Origin: JAPPOI01 sp028818055
GTDB lineage: Bacteria > Pseudomonadota > Alphaproteobacteria > Rhodobacterales > Rhodobacteraceae
DNA length: 64,000 bases
NCBI GenBank assembly: GCA_965267405.1
Contig: OZ253954.1
Coordinates: 2,108,001 to 2,172,000 of the forward strand
Direction of reading: 5' to 3'
Part shown: positions 51,176 through 58,699 of the stretch, in pieces
Position numbering within the stretch: position 1 is the first letter of the stretch
Layout of the letters: every line of letters begins with the position of its first letter
Made by a program: the position numbers and the translations under genes
The notes under the pieces: generated by a model
Databases searched by the model: none
The model's input: the letters and a program-made list of their open reading frames with translations, nothing else
What the model was told of the DNA's origin: nothing

Positions 51176-51655
51176 TCACTCGTCGAGAGAACCATGAATG
51201 GCAAATTGTTCGATGCCAGCATCTGACGGCTGAATTGACCTGAACATTTCCTTCACACCAGCCTCGGTGAGCTCTCGGCTGACCGTCAATAACGTGTTTG
51301 GATCGTGTTCATCACACAGGCTGGACATATGACTCAGTTCTTCCTTTGCGACAGGCAGCGCGGCTTCTTTGTTGGGTGCGCCATAGTAGGTGACAAAATG
51401 CTCTGCCAGCATGTCGACCAATTCGTCCATTTCGGACTGCTCGATTTTCGTGACTGCAACGAAGGTCACCCGACCGGACGTTTCAAGGCCGAACCATCCG
51501 TTAGAAAACGCCTGTCGGGCCTTGCCCGTCAAATCCGATTCTGACCAGTTTGAAAATTCAAATCCGCCTGAGATACACCACTCTCCGGTACGCGCGGAAA
51601 CGTGAAAGACGCGTTGGTCGCTCTCATCAAAGTGGATGGCGCGGGCGAGGTTCAT
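51176..51655 (-). CDS. DUF6505 family protein
   Basis: Soluble protein of 159 residues resembling DUF6505, a family known from Rhodobacteraceae and near formate dehydrogenase genes. It starts MNLARAIHFDESDQRVFHVSA and includes GEWCISGGFEFSNW and the aromatic stretch AFSNGWFGLETSG. The ATG lies 1 nt after the stop of the biotin/lipoate ligase-like gene, so they are one operon. Function unknown. The 156-bp gap after it (51020-51175) shows no gene. Confidence 0.8.
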   Translation of the reverse strand: MNLARAIHFDESDQRVFHVSARTGEWCISGGFEFSNWSESDLTGKARQAFSNGWFGLETSGRVTFVAVTKIEQSEMDELVDMLAEHFVTYYGAPNKEAALPVAKEELSHMSSLCDEHDPNTLLTVSRELTEAGVKEMFRSIQPSDAGIEQFAIHGSLDE

Positions 51656-51656
51656 G

Positions 51657-52355
51657 TCACGTCTCCAAAAGGCGGGTTAACGGTATGGCGTGGGTCGTTT
51701 CATTGTCGCGAAGTAACATGCCAAAATCTTCGTCGATCCCCAAGTAGGTCCCAGATAGACCTTCGATTTCAATCGGTTCACCAACACCGTGAGCGAGGCC
51801 CCGCCATTCGGCATGGAGCGGAGCATTGCCTTCGTCTTCCCACCTGGCAATCCAATTCAATGTATGACGGCTCCAGCTTTCCAGCAGTTGTTCCGGCAGG
51901 ATGTCAGCGCACCCTTCTTCATATAGAGCAGTTTCTTCAGGGCTATCGCCCCCTTCGCCCACCATCAGCAAAGGAATAGAAAAGCCAACGACGATCCAAT
52001 TCGGTTCTTTGTCGGCCTCGGTGTCGCTTGAGGCAATTTTCACGTTGCCGCATCGCGCGCCATTGATACGCAGCGCACCAGTCCATTCCAGATGAACGGC
52101 CACTTCGGGTGGCGCTAAAGCGCCAAGTGCATTCTGAAGTCCGACAGCGCAAAGCGGCATCATGGCGACGGCTTTCCTGAGCGGTACGTCAGGCGTTAGG
52201 ACCAGTGCCGCGCTCAGTCGATCTGCCGCAGCGTTGTACACAACAAGTCCGGCATCACAGCCGATGACCGCCTTGTTGCAGGCTGTCGCAAACGCGTCTG
52301 TTGGCCCATTAACCGCAAGGCCCGACATCATTGGAGGAAATGTCGGCTCTGTCAT
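51657..52355 (-). CDS. Biotin/lipoate protein ligase-like protein (with DUF4444 tail)
   Basis: A 232-residue protein with a biotin/lipoyl A/B ligase-like core (about 1-165) and a C-terminal beta domain (about 175-230, GLSGTYLGIDEDFGMLL) like DUF4444. The core lacks a clear GRGRxGR biotin ligase loop, so catalytic activity is doubtful. It overlaps the ApbC gene by 4 nt (ATGA) and precedes DUF6505. Presence in a formate dehydrogenase cluster suggests a role in cofactor or subunit maturation (inference). Confidence 0.8.
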   Translation of the reverse strand: MTEPTFPPMMSGLAVNGPTDAFATACNKAVIGCDAGLVVYNAAADRLSAALVLTPDVPLRKAVAMMPLCAVGLQNALGALAPPEVAVHLEWTGALRINGARCGNVKIASSDTEADKEPNWIVVGFSIPLLMVGEGGDSPEETALYEEGCADILPEQLLESWSRHTLNWIARWEDEGNAPLHAEWRGLAHGVGEPIEIEGLSGTYLGIDEDFGMLLRDNETTHAIPLTRLLET

Positions 52356-53416
52356 TCTCGAAGCTTAGCTTGCAAGGATTTCGCGACTTCCAAAAAGGCC
52401 GCCGCCTGCGGGCTATCTGGCGCGGTTACCACGATTGGGGCACCACCGTCTGCTGCGACACGTATATCCAGGCTCAGCGGAATCTCTGCAAGCAGTGGAA
52501 CGCCGAGCTTGGCCGCTTCTGCTGCGACGCCGCCGTGCCCGAAGGTATGTTCCTCATGCCCACAATTCGAACAGATGTGGGTGGACATGTTCTCGATCAT
52601 GCCCAGCAATGGCACGTTCAGCTGATTGAACATGTCCACACCCTTGCGAGCATCCAAAAGCGCCACGTCCTGTGGCGTTGAAACGATGATAGCGCCGTCG
52701 ACAATAGTCTTCTGAGCGAGCGTCATCTGGACGTCGCCTGTCCCCGGCGGCAAATCAACCAACAAAACGTCAAGCGCGCCCCACTGGACCTGCGTAAGCA
52801 TCTGCTGCAAGGCGCCCATGAGCATTGGCCCCCGCCAAACCACTGCCTGATCTTCGTTCGTCATCAGTCCGATCGACATCATCGTGACGCCGTGATTGCG
52901 CATCGGCAGGATGGTCTTTCCATCTGGACTGGAAGGGCGACCCGAGACGCCCAGCATCCGGGGCTGCGATGGACCGTAGACATCCGCATCGAGCAACCCG
53001 ACCTTCATGCCTTGCGCAGCCAATGCACAGGCAAGGTTTGCCGAGACTGTGGATTTTCCCACACCTCCCTTACCGGAAGCGATAGCGATGATCCTTTTAA
53101 TGCCGGGAACACGTTCTGGGCCGGATTGTTTTGGAGCACCCGCCGGTTTCAGATCCGGAGGGGCCTTGGCCTGATGCGCTGTCATGACGACAGAAACATC
53201 GCCGATGCCGTCTAGTTCTGCGAGACGGCCTTCGACCTGTTCTTTGACAGTTTGGTATTCTGCTGCAAGAGAGGCGCCGACCTCCATGACGAAACGGACG
53301 TTGCCACCATCGACGTTTAGTGCCCGGACGATTCCCGCGGAGACGATGTCGGTATCTGATGCCGGGTCCGAGATAGACTTGAGAACATCTAAAACGGTTT
53401 CACGAGTAGTACTCAC
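52352..53416 (-). CDS. apbC: ApbC/Mrp Fe-S cluster carrier ATPase
   Basis: A 354-residue P-loop ATPase of the Mrp/NBP35 group that carries [4Fe-4S] clusters. It has an N-terminal MIP18-type domain (about 1-85), the deviant Walker A GKGGVGKST (about 114-122), and the cluster-binding CSNCGHEEHTFG near residue 270. It would supply clusters to the ferredoxin subunits and catalytic subunit of the downstream formate dehydrogenase, though it may serve the whole cell. Preceded by the DUF6494 gene with a 6-nt gap. Confidence 0.92.
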   Translation of the reverse strand: MSTTRETVLDVLKSISDPASDTDIVSAGIVRALNVDGGNVRFVMEVGASLAAEYQTVKEQVEGRLAELDGIGDVSVVMTAHQAKAPPDLKPAGAPKQSGPERVPGIKRIIAIASGKGGVGKSTVSANLACALAAQGMKVGLLDADVYGPSQPRMLGVSGRPSSPDGKTILPMRNHGVTMMSIGLMTNEDQAVVWRGPMLMGALQQMLTQVQWGALDVLLVDLPPGTGDVQMTLAQKTIVDGAIIVSTPQDVALLDARKGVDMFNQLNVPLLGMIENMSTHICSNCGHEEHTFGHGGVAAEAAKLGVPLLAEIPLSLDIRVAADGGAPIVVTAPDSPQAAAFLEVAKSLQAKLRE

Positions 53417-53422
53417 GCGTGA

Positions 53423-53611
53423 TCAACCCTCACCACGGATGATGCCGGTCACTGTGTGCTCCATCCCTAATTCTTCAATCGTGACTACCGCTTTAACTTC
53501 GTAGTCTTTGGCAGCTCCGCCGTCGCGCATCGCTTTTTCGATTGCCTGTTGAGACGTTACGCCCACCTGTTTCAAGAATTTGCGCATCGACATGTTGAGG
53601 TCGTCCGACAT
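53423..53611 (-). CDS. Small DUF6494 family protein
   Basis: A 62-residue protein (MSDDLNMSMRKFLKQVGVTS at the start, then AIEKAMRDGGAAKDYEVKAVVTIEELG) of the DUF6494 type. The ATG at 53611 has an excellent GGGAGGAAAC ribosome site; longer frames are antisense to the divergent gene. First gene of the minus-strand operon DUF6494-apbC-ligase-DUF6505. Function unknown. Confidence 0.85.
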   Translation of the reverse strand: MSDDLNMSMRKFLKQVGVTSQQAIEKAMRDGGAAKDYEVKAVVTIEELGMEHTVTGIIRGEG

Positions 53612-53675
53612 GTTTCCTCCCACTTTTGTTTGTGTATTTGTTGACAGAACCAATGCAGCATTTCTAGCCTTGGGT

Positions 53676-54425
53676 ATGCGGACGATATTGTCCATGGTAA
53701 TTTTCTGTTTTGCGGTTGGCATTGCTCCGACCGTAAAAGCCGATGAGCGGACGGTGCGATTAGCTGCGCCGAACGAACTGGTTGAGTCGGGCTTGCTGAA
53801 GTTTCTTCTGCCTCGCTTTTCTTTGAAAACGCAGGTTAGGGTGGAAATTCTTGATCCTGGGTCGGACGCTGATGTCGCGCTTGGGTCAGAGGGTCGGCCT
53901 TTGTTCGAAGGTCTGGGTGAAACCTGGTCCATTCAGATTGCCAGCCCCAATCACGCCGGAACGCAAAAGTTCGAAGACTGGCTTATGTCCGAGGTCGGGC
54001 AGCGAACAGTCACCGACTTTAAGATCGATGGAGTTCAAGTCTTTTCCGCCGTTTCGTTCTCAGAAGAGACTAATGAGGGTACGGCATTTGAAGGCGACGC
54101 TGCGCTTGGGCTTAAGCTTTCTGTCTCGCATTGCGGGCGCTGCCACGTAAGTGTTTCGGATCAGCCAATGCTGGGAATCGGATCCACCCCTTCTTTCTTC
54201 GTGCTGCGTGCACTTGATGACTGGGATATCCGATTTCAAACCTTCTATGCGTTGAACCCCCATCCTGCGTTTACACAAATCAAGGATGTAACCGAACCAT
54301 TCCACGCGGAGCGACCATCGCCGATAGTGCCCATTGAGCTGACACTCGAAGAGTTCGATGCGATCCTTTCGTATGTGTCAGCCTTGGAACCTGCGGACCT
54401 TGGCGCGCCTTTGAAGACTCAGTGA
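53676..54425 (+). CDS. Periplasmic SBP-like/cytochrome c hybrid protein
   Basis: A 249-residue exported protein: signal peptide (about 1-22, ending VKADE), a first half resembling the start of tungstate/molybdate-type binding proteins (APNELVESGLLKFLLPRF; DADVALGSEG), and a c-type heme attachment site CGRCH (about 155-159) followed by a Met-containing loop (QPMLGIG). The binding-protein domain is much shorter than the family. It lies divergent to DUF6494 and convergent with a poly-ferredoxin (7-nt overlap), within the formate dehydrogenase region. It may pass electrons or bind an oxyanion; function is not established. Confidence 0.75.
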   Translation: MRTILSMVIFCFAVGIAPTVKADERTVRLAAPNELVESGLLKFLLPRFSLKTQVRVEILDPGSDADVALGSEGRPLFEGLGETWSIQIASPNHAGTQKFEDWLMSEVGQRTVTDFKIDGVQVFSAVSFSEETNEGTAFEGDAALGLKLSVSHCGRCHVSVSDQPMLGIGSTPSFFVLRALDDWDIRFQTFYALNPHPAFTQIKDVTEPFHAERPSPIVPIELTLEEFDAILSYVSALEPADLGAPLKTQ

Positions 54426-56386
54426 TCCCGCCGCTTTGAAAGATAGTCGTCAGTGGTTCTCGGTCGCGGACGCTCACCGCTCGCGAACGGGTTGTCTTCA
54501 GAATGATACTGAGCTTGGACACGGCAATTGTCACACATCTGGATCATACGCAGCGCGTCATTGCCTTGGTACATTGAGTGACCCGCCAGCTTCTCGGTTA
54601 TGCGGTCAATTGTAGATTTCGATCCAAAGAGGCTGCCGCATTCGACGCAAGCGAAAGGTTCCTCTTCGTAAAGCACGGTTTGCGTCAACGCCTCGTCAGT
54701 CAGATTGAGGCGAGGCGAGTACGAGATCGCGTTTTCGGGGCAAATTCCGGCACATAGGCCGCATTGCAGGCAGGCGTCCTCCTGAAAACGCAGCTGTGGC
54801 AGATCGGAATTGTCGCCCAACGCGCCGGACGGACAAAGCGACACACAAGACAGGCAGAGCGTGCAGGCGTCCTGATTGACCACTACTGCGCCGTAGGGAG
54901 CGGTGTCTGGCAGATCGATGTAGTCGGTATCCGGGTGAAGTGCCTTGGCAGCCTGGCGGGTGATCTGCCGGCGCGAGCCCATGGGACGGACGGGTGCTTC
55001 GATTGCGGCAGCAGAGATCTCTTCACGTAATTTGTCGCCCAAAGCATCAGGATCAGCAATATCGAGGAGCTGGACGTTCGGCGCACCGGAAATTGCAAGC
55101 GCAAGTGCAACTTCGCGTTCCATCGCGTCGCGCTCGGTTCCGGGGCCAAGCAAGATCGACACCTGGCTGCATCCAGCTGCCAGTGCGGCCAATGCTTCTG
55201 TATGGCCAAAAGCGTTCAGTGCAGGAACCTCAAGCGGAATGACATCCGTTGGCAGCCCAGCGCCAAACCTTGCCAGCAGGCGGATCATTTCTGAACCGTG
55301 AGCGTCGACCGCCAAAAGACGCGGCGCATCGCCACCCGCGCCCTGATAGGTCTGAGCAACAGTCTGAATTCGGCGGATCAGATGGTCGGTTGCAGGTGCG
55401 TCATATGTGATTGCGCCCGAAGGGCAGAGGGCCGCGCACGATCCGCAGCCTGCACAGATCATCGGGTCGATTGCGACGTGTTCGCCTGCGGACGTAATCG
55501 CGGAGGTCGGACAATTGTCGAGGCAATTGGAGCAAGCGATCTGCTCGGCGCGGGAGTGCGCGCAAAGCGACGCTTCCAGCTTCACGTAGAGCGGTTTTTC
55601 GAATGTTCCGACCAACTGCGCAGCGTCAAAGATTGCGCTTGCGACGGCTGGTTCGCTTTTGGGATCGGCGCGGAGATAGCCTTCGCGTTTTTCCGGGGCT
55701 GGGAAAAGTGGGGTTCCGCCGGTCAGGTCGAGGATAATGTCGCATTCACTTTCGGCGCCGTTCTGCGGGTCTGTGAATCCAAAACCTCCCCGGCCTGCGG
55801 AGACAATTTGCTGGAAGGCGTCGAATGTGACCTCGAAGTTTCCAAGTGCACCGCTTGCCCGGCGTAATGAGCCGCGGATCACGTCGAAGGATCGGTCGTG
55901 CGGGGTATCTTCATTATCGGTCACAAGCACGGTGACGCTTAGCGCGCCTTTGAGCTGGTGCGCGGCGCGCAAGGCGACTTCGCTTGTCCCAATGATAAGA
56001 CAAAGACCTTCGGATACGACATCCACGGTTTTCGTTGAAGGACTTGAAAGTGTCGCGTCAGCAATCAGGGCCGCCATCTTGGGCGTTGGAGAAGTTTCGT
56101 CGTCAGACCATCCGGCACGATCTCTGATGTCGACGCACAGAGCAGGCTCAACGCCCAGATCATTGGCAACTTCTTCGAAGAGATCGGCTTCCTGTCCGCA
56201 GCAAATTACCGCGTTCCCGTCGGTGATCGCCGCGGCTGCTTTTTCAAGCTCTGGACCACACAGGTGGGTGTGCACCCGAGAACACCGCAAGCCGGTGGCT
56301 TTGGCCAAGGCCTCGCCGTCAATCGATTGAGAGCCCGCGCAATCGCACAGGATCAATGTTGGAGATGCTCCATTTTCGGCTGGCAT
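54419..56386 (-). CDS. Poly-ferredoxin (4Fe-4S) protein of the formate dehydrogenase cluster
   Basis: A 655-residue cytoplasmic iron-sulfur protein. Four classical CxxCxxCxxxC(P) motifs are seen, in CSNCLDNCPTS, CAGCGSCAALCPSG, CTLCLSCVSLCPSG and CLQCGLCAGICPEN. An extra C-terminal Cys set (CVECG..CDNC) could bind zinc or a further cluster. The N-terminal half (about 1-260) has HdrA/NAD-dehydrogenase-like features without a clear flavin motif. Related proteins sit beside formate dehydrogenases in Rhodobacterales and may move electrons to or from the enzyme. Divergent from the DUF3305 gene. Confidence 0.87.
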   Translation of the reverse strand: MPAENGASPTLILCDCAGSQSIDGEALAKATGLRCSRVHTHLCGPELEKAAAAITDGNAVICCGQEADLFEEVANDLGVEPALCVDIRDRAGWSDDETSPTPKMAALIADATLSSPSTKTVDVVSEGLCLIIGTSEVALRAAHQLKGALSVTVLVTDNEDTPHDRSFDVIRGSLRRASGALGNFEVTFDAFQQIVSAGRGGFGFTDPQNGAESECDIILDLTGGTPLFPAPEKREGYLRADPKSEPAVASAIFDAAQLVGTFEKPLYVKLEASLCAHSRAEQIACSNCLDNCPTSAITSAGEHVAIDPMICAGCGSCAALCPSGAITYDAPATDHLIRRIQTVAQTYQGAGGDAPRLLAVDAHGSEMIRLLARFGAGLPTDVIPLEVPALNAFGHTEALAALAAGCSQVSILLGPGTERDAMEREVALALAISGAPNVQLLDIADPDALGDKLREEISAAAIEAPVRPMGSRRQITRQAAKALHPDTDYIDLPDTAPYGAVVVNQDACTLCLSCVSLCPSGALGDNSDLPQLRFQEDACLQCGLCAGICPENAISYSPRLNLTDEALTQTVLYEEEPFACVECGSLFGSKSTIDRITEKLAGHSMYQGNDALRMIQMCDNCRVQAQYHSEDNPFASGERPRPRTTDDYLSKRRDH

Positions 56387-56510
56387 GTTCAGAATACTCC
56401 CCTTCGTCGGAAGAGTTAGACATGGAAAAATTGTCGGGTAAAGTGACTTACACGCTGCGTGTCTCGCTCACGCTTGAAAATGAGACGGCGCAGCAAGGGA
56501 GGAATAGCGG

Positions 56511-57080
56511 TTGTACTATAACCCGCAGAAGTATGCCGAGATGCCACTTGGCGTTGTCGTCCGGCGCGCGCCAGGCGTGACAAAATGGGTGCGTTGGACG
56601 TGGAATGCCGTCGGCGTTCTTCCGGGCGCCGGGCCAGCAAACTGGAAGGTCCTGCGCGAAGAAGGCGAGACGACAGAATTTCATGCCGCGACAGTTCGGT
56701 TGCAATTGCATGGTGCTGATGCCGAGGCATACATGAATGGTCTCGCGGCGCAAACTCCCTCTATCTACGTCGTAATGCGTGCGACCGAAGACGACGACCG
56801 ACCATACGAAGTGTTGCTTGCCACCGCTTCGCCGTACGAATCTCAGGACTATGAAGATTCTGGCGAGGACGTCGTCGCCAAGATTCCGATGCCTGATGGA
56901 CTGATTGCATGGGTGCGAGATTTCGCATTGGCGCACTACGAAGAGGAAGAATTCAAGAAAAGGCGCCGTGACAAGAAGCGGATCGACCAAGTGGAAGACG
57001 GGAAAGGAGATGCGCGGATTTCACAGCTTAGCGACGTGTACCGCGCTCCGGGCCGACGTCGGAAAGAAGACTTGCATTGA
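56511..57080 (+). CDS. DUF3305 domain protein
   Basis: Soluble protein of 189 residues. The core (about 11-135: MPLGVVVRRAPGVTKWVRWTW through VMRATEDDDRPYEVLLATASPYE) matches DUF3305, found in formate dehydrogenase operons. The charged tail is basic and acidic. The start is TTG at 56511 after AAGGGAGGA; an ATG ten codons later is also possible. Translationally coupled to DUF3306 (TTGA overlap). Presumed assembly factor; exact role unknown. Confidence 0.85.
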   Translation: MYYNPQKYAEMPLGVVVRRAPGVTKWVRWTWNAVGVLPGAGPANWKVLREEGETTEFHAATVRLQLHGADAEAYMNGLAAQTPSIYVVMRATEDDDRPYEVLLATASPYESQDYEDSGEDVVAKIPMPDGLIAWVRDFALAHYEEEEFKKRRRDKKRIDQVEDGKGDARISQLSDVYRAPGRRRKEDLH

Positions 57081-57712
57081 GTGGGTCAGATTTCTGGACA
57101 CGCCGAAAGGCGAAGGTAGAAGCCGAACGTCAGCAAGACGAGCAGAAAGCAGAACAGGCAGTTGCAGATGAGGAACTGCGCGCTCTTGAAGAGAAGTCTG
57201 ACGAAGAAATTTTGGCTGAGTTGAATCTGCCCGATCCAGATACTCTAGAAACCGGAGATGACTTCAAGGCATTTCTAAATTCCGCCGTTCCTCAAAGACT
57301 TAAGCGGGTTGCACTACGGAGACTTTGGGCAAGCAACCCGGTGTTGGCAAACCTAGATGGGCTGGTCGAATACGGCGAGGACTACACCGATGCTTCGACA
57401 GTGGTAGAGAATTTGATGACCACCTATCAAGTCGGGAAGGGCATGGCCAAGCATGTCGAGGAGATGGCCCGGCAAGCTGAACTTGAGGCCGCGGCCGATG
57501 CCTTGGACGAAGAAGAGCCAACCGACATCGAAGGAACTGAAGAGGCCGACGGCGAGGAGCCAAGCCAGGACCCATCCGAAGAGCAGTTGGAAAATCAAGA
57601 GGTTATTGCTGCAGAGCAGCATTCAGAGTCGCCCGAAGAAGACGACATTTCAATTTCCAAACGCAAAAGAATGCGATATAAATTTCCCCAAGGACAGGGA
57701 GGTGCAGCTTGA
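57077..57712 (+). CDS. DUF3306 domain protein
   Basis: Acidic protein of 211 residues with SDFWTRRKAKVEAE at the start, a central PQRLKRVALRRLWASNP.LANLDGL block typical of DUF3306, and a Glu-rich low-complexity tail (about 145-195) ending in basic KRKRMRYKFPQG. Partner of DUF3305 in formate dehydrogenase clusters; both are thought to help assembly. Starts at TTG overlapping the DUF3305 stop. Confidence 0.85.
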   Translation: MSGSDFWTRRKAKVEAERQQDEQKAEQAVADEELRALEEKSDEEILAELNLPDPDTLETGDDFKAFLNSAVPQRLKRVALRRLWASNPVLANLDGLVEYGEDYTDASTVVENLMTTYQVGKGMAKHVEEMARQAELEAAADALDEEEPTDIEGTEEADGEEPSQDPSEEQLENQEVIAAEQHSESPEEDDISISKRKRMRYKFPQGQGGAA

Positions 57713-57722
57713 GAGCTGCTAG

Positions 57723-58352
57723 TTGGCATTGAACGCTGAGCCGACGCTCGACGTTGGAAATACGTCGCCAGTGAGCGACGAAGATCGCCTGCGCGCCGAC
57801 ATTTACAACTACCTTGGATTGATCCTTGCCGCGCCACCAGACCAGCTTCTGATTGACCAAACGATTGGTCTTTCAGGCGACGACTCGGAGTTTGGTGCCG
57901 CCATCAATACGCTGTCGAATATCGCCAAGCGCACGAAGCCGAAGGCAGTTGCGTCCGAATTCAACAAGCTCTTCATTGGGCTGGGGCGAGGTGAACTGCT
58001 GCCATACGCAAGCTACTATCTGACCGGCTTCCTAAATGAGAAGCCGCTTGCGCTTCTTCGGCAAGACATGGTCGGGCTGGGTCTGGCGCGCAGCGAAACG
58101 GTATTCGAACCAGAAGACAACATCGCATCTTTGATGGAGATGATGGGTGCAATAATCGTCGGGCGATTTGGATCGCCGGCTGATATCGAGACCCAAAAGA
58201 CATTCTTTAATAAGTACATCGGGCCCTGGGCTCGGCATTTTTACTCAGATTTGGAAGCCGCCAACAGTTCGGTTTTCTATTCAGGTGTGGCCACAGTGGG
58301 CCGCATCTTCATGGAAATCGAAACCGAGGCGTTTCGAATGAGCGCGGCCTAA
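57723..58352 (+). CDS. TorD/DmsD-type molybdoenzyme chaperone
   Basis: All-helical cytoplasmic protein of about 209 residues. RADIYNYLGLILAAPP and EFNKLFIGLGRGELLPYASYYLTG (the E-x4-F-x4-G-x5-PYxS motif) place it with TorD-family chaperones, which bind the Tat signal of molybdoenzymes and hold them until cofactor is loaded. Its client is most likely FdhA, two genes downstream. The TTG at 57723 is one of two nearby TTGs and the true start is uncertain. Confidence 0.88.
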   Translation: MALNAEPTLDVGNTSPVSDEDRLRADIYNYLGLILAAPPDQLLIDQTIGLSGDDSEFGAAINTLSNIAKRTKPKAVASEFNKLFIGLGRGELLPYASYYLTGFLNEKPLALLRQDMVGLGLARSETVFEPEDNIASLMEMMGAIIVGRFGSPADIETQKTFFNKYIGPWARHFYSDLEAANSSVFYSGVATVGRIFMEIETEAFRMSAA

Positions 58353-58402
58353 ACAGCCGCACATCCGGCGGGAAACCGTCGCTTCGAGAGAGGAGGACTC
58401 TC

Positions 58403-58591
58403 ATGACCAAGAAAACCGAGGAGGCGCAAAGCCGCCGCGATTTTCTCAAACTGACGGGTGCTGCAGCCCCGTTGGCCGCTGTTGCGGTCGCTTCAGGAAC
58501 AGCCGCGCAAGCGTCTGAGCCTGACCTGCAATCCGAGAAGATGCAGGACACCGTGCATACGCGCGCATACTTCGACAGCGCCCGGTTCTAG
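58403..58591 (+). CDS. Small twin-arginine signal protein of the formate dehydrogenase cluster
   Basis: A 62-residue protein consisting largely of a Tat signal (SRRDFLKLTGAAAP, about 10-23, and a hydrophobic stretch to AQASE) plus about 25 further residues ending TRAYFDSARF. Such short Tat proteins accompany fdhA in many proteobacteria and may be a small periplasmic subunit or factor. Preceded by an AGAGAGGAGGA ribosome site. A 108-bp gap follows before fdhA without any gene. Confidence 0.85.
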   Translation: MTKKTEEAQSRRDFLKLTGAAAPLAAVAVASGTAAQASEPDLQSEKMQDTVHTRAYFDSARF

Positions 58592-58699
58592 TAGATCGGA
58601 CATGTCATCACCTTCAGGCGACTGGTTGCGTGACGCCCGACTGTCTGAGGAACTTAATTCTTCGTCTTGGGGACGCTCGAGACTAAGGGAGGACGAAAC

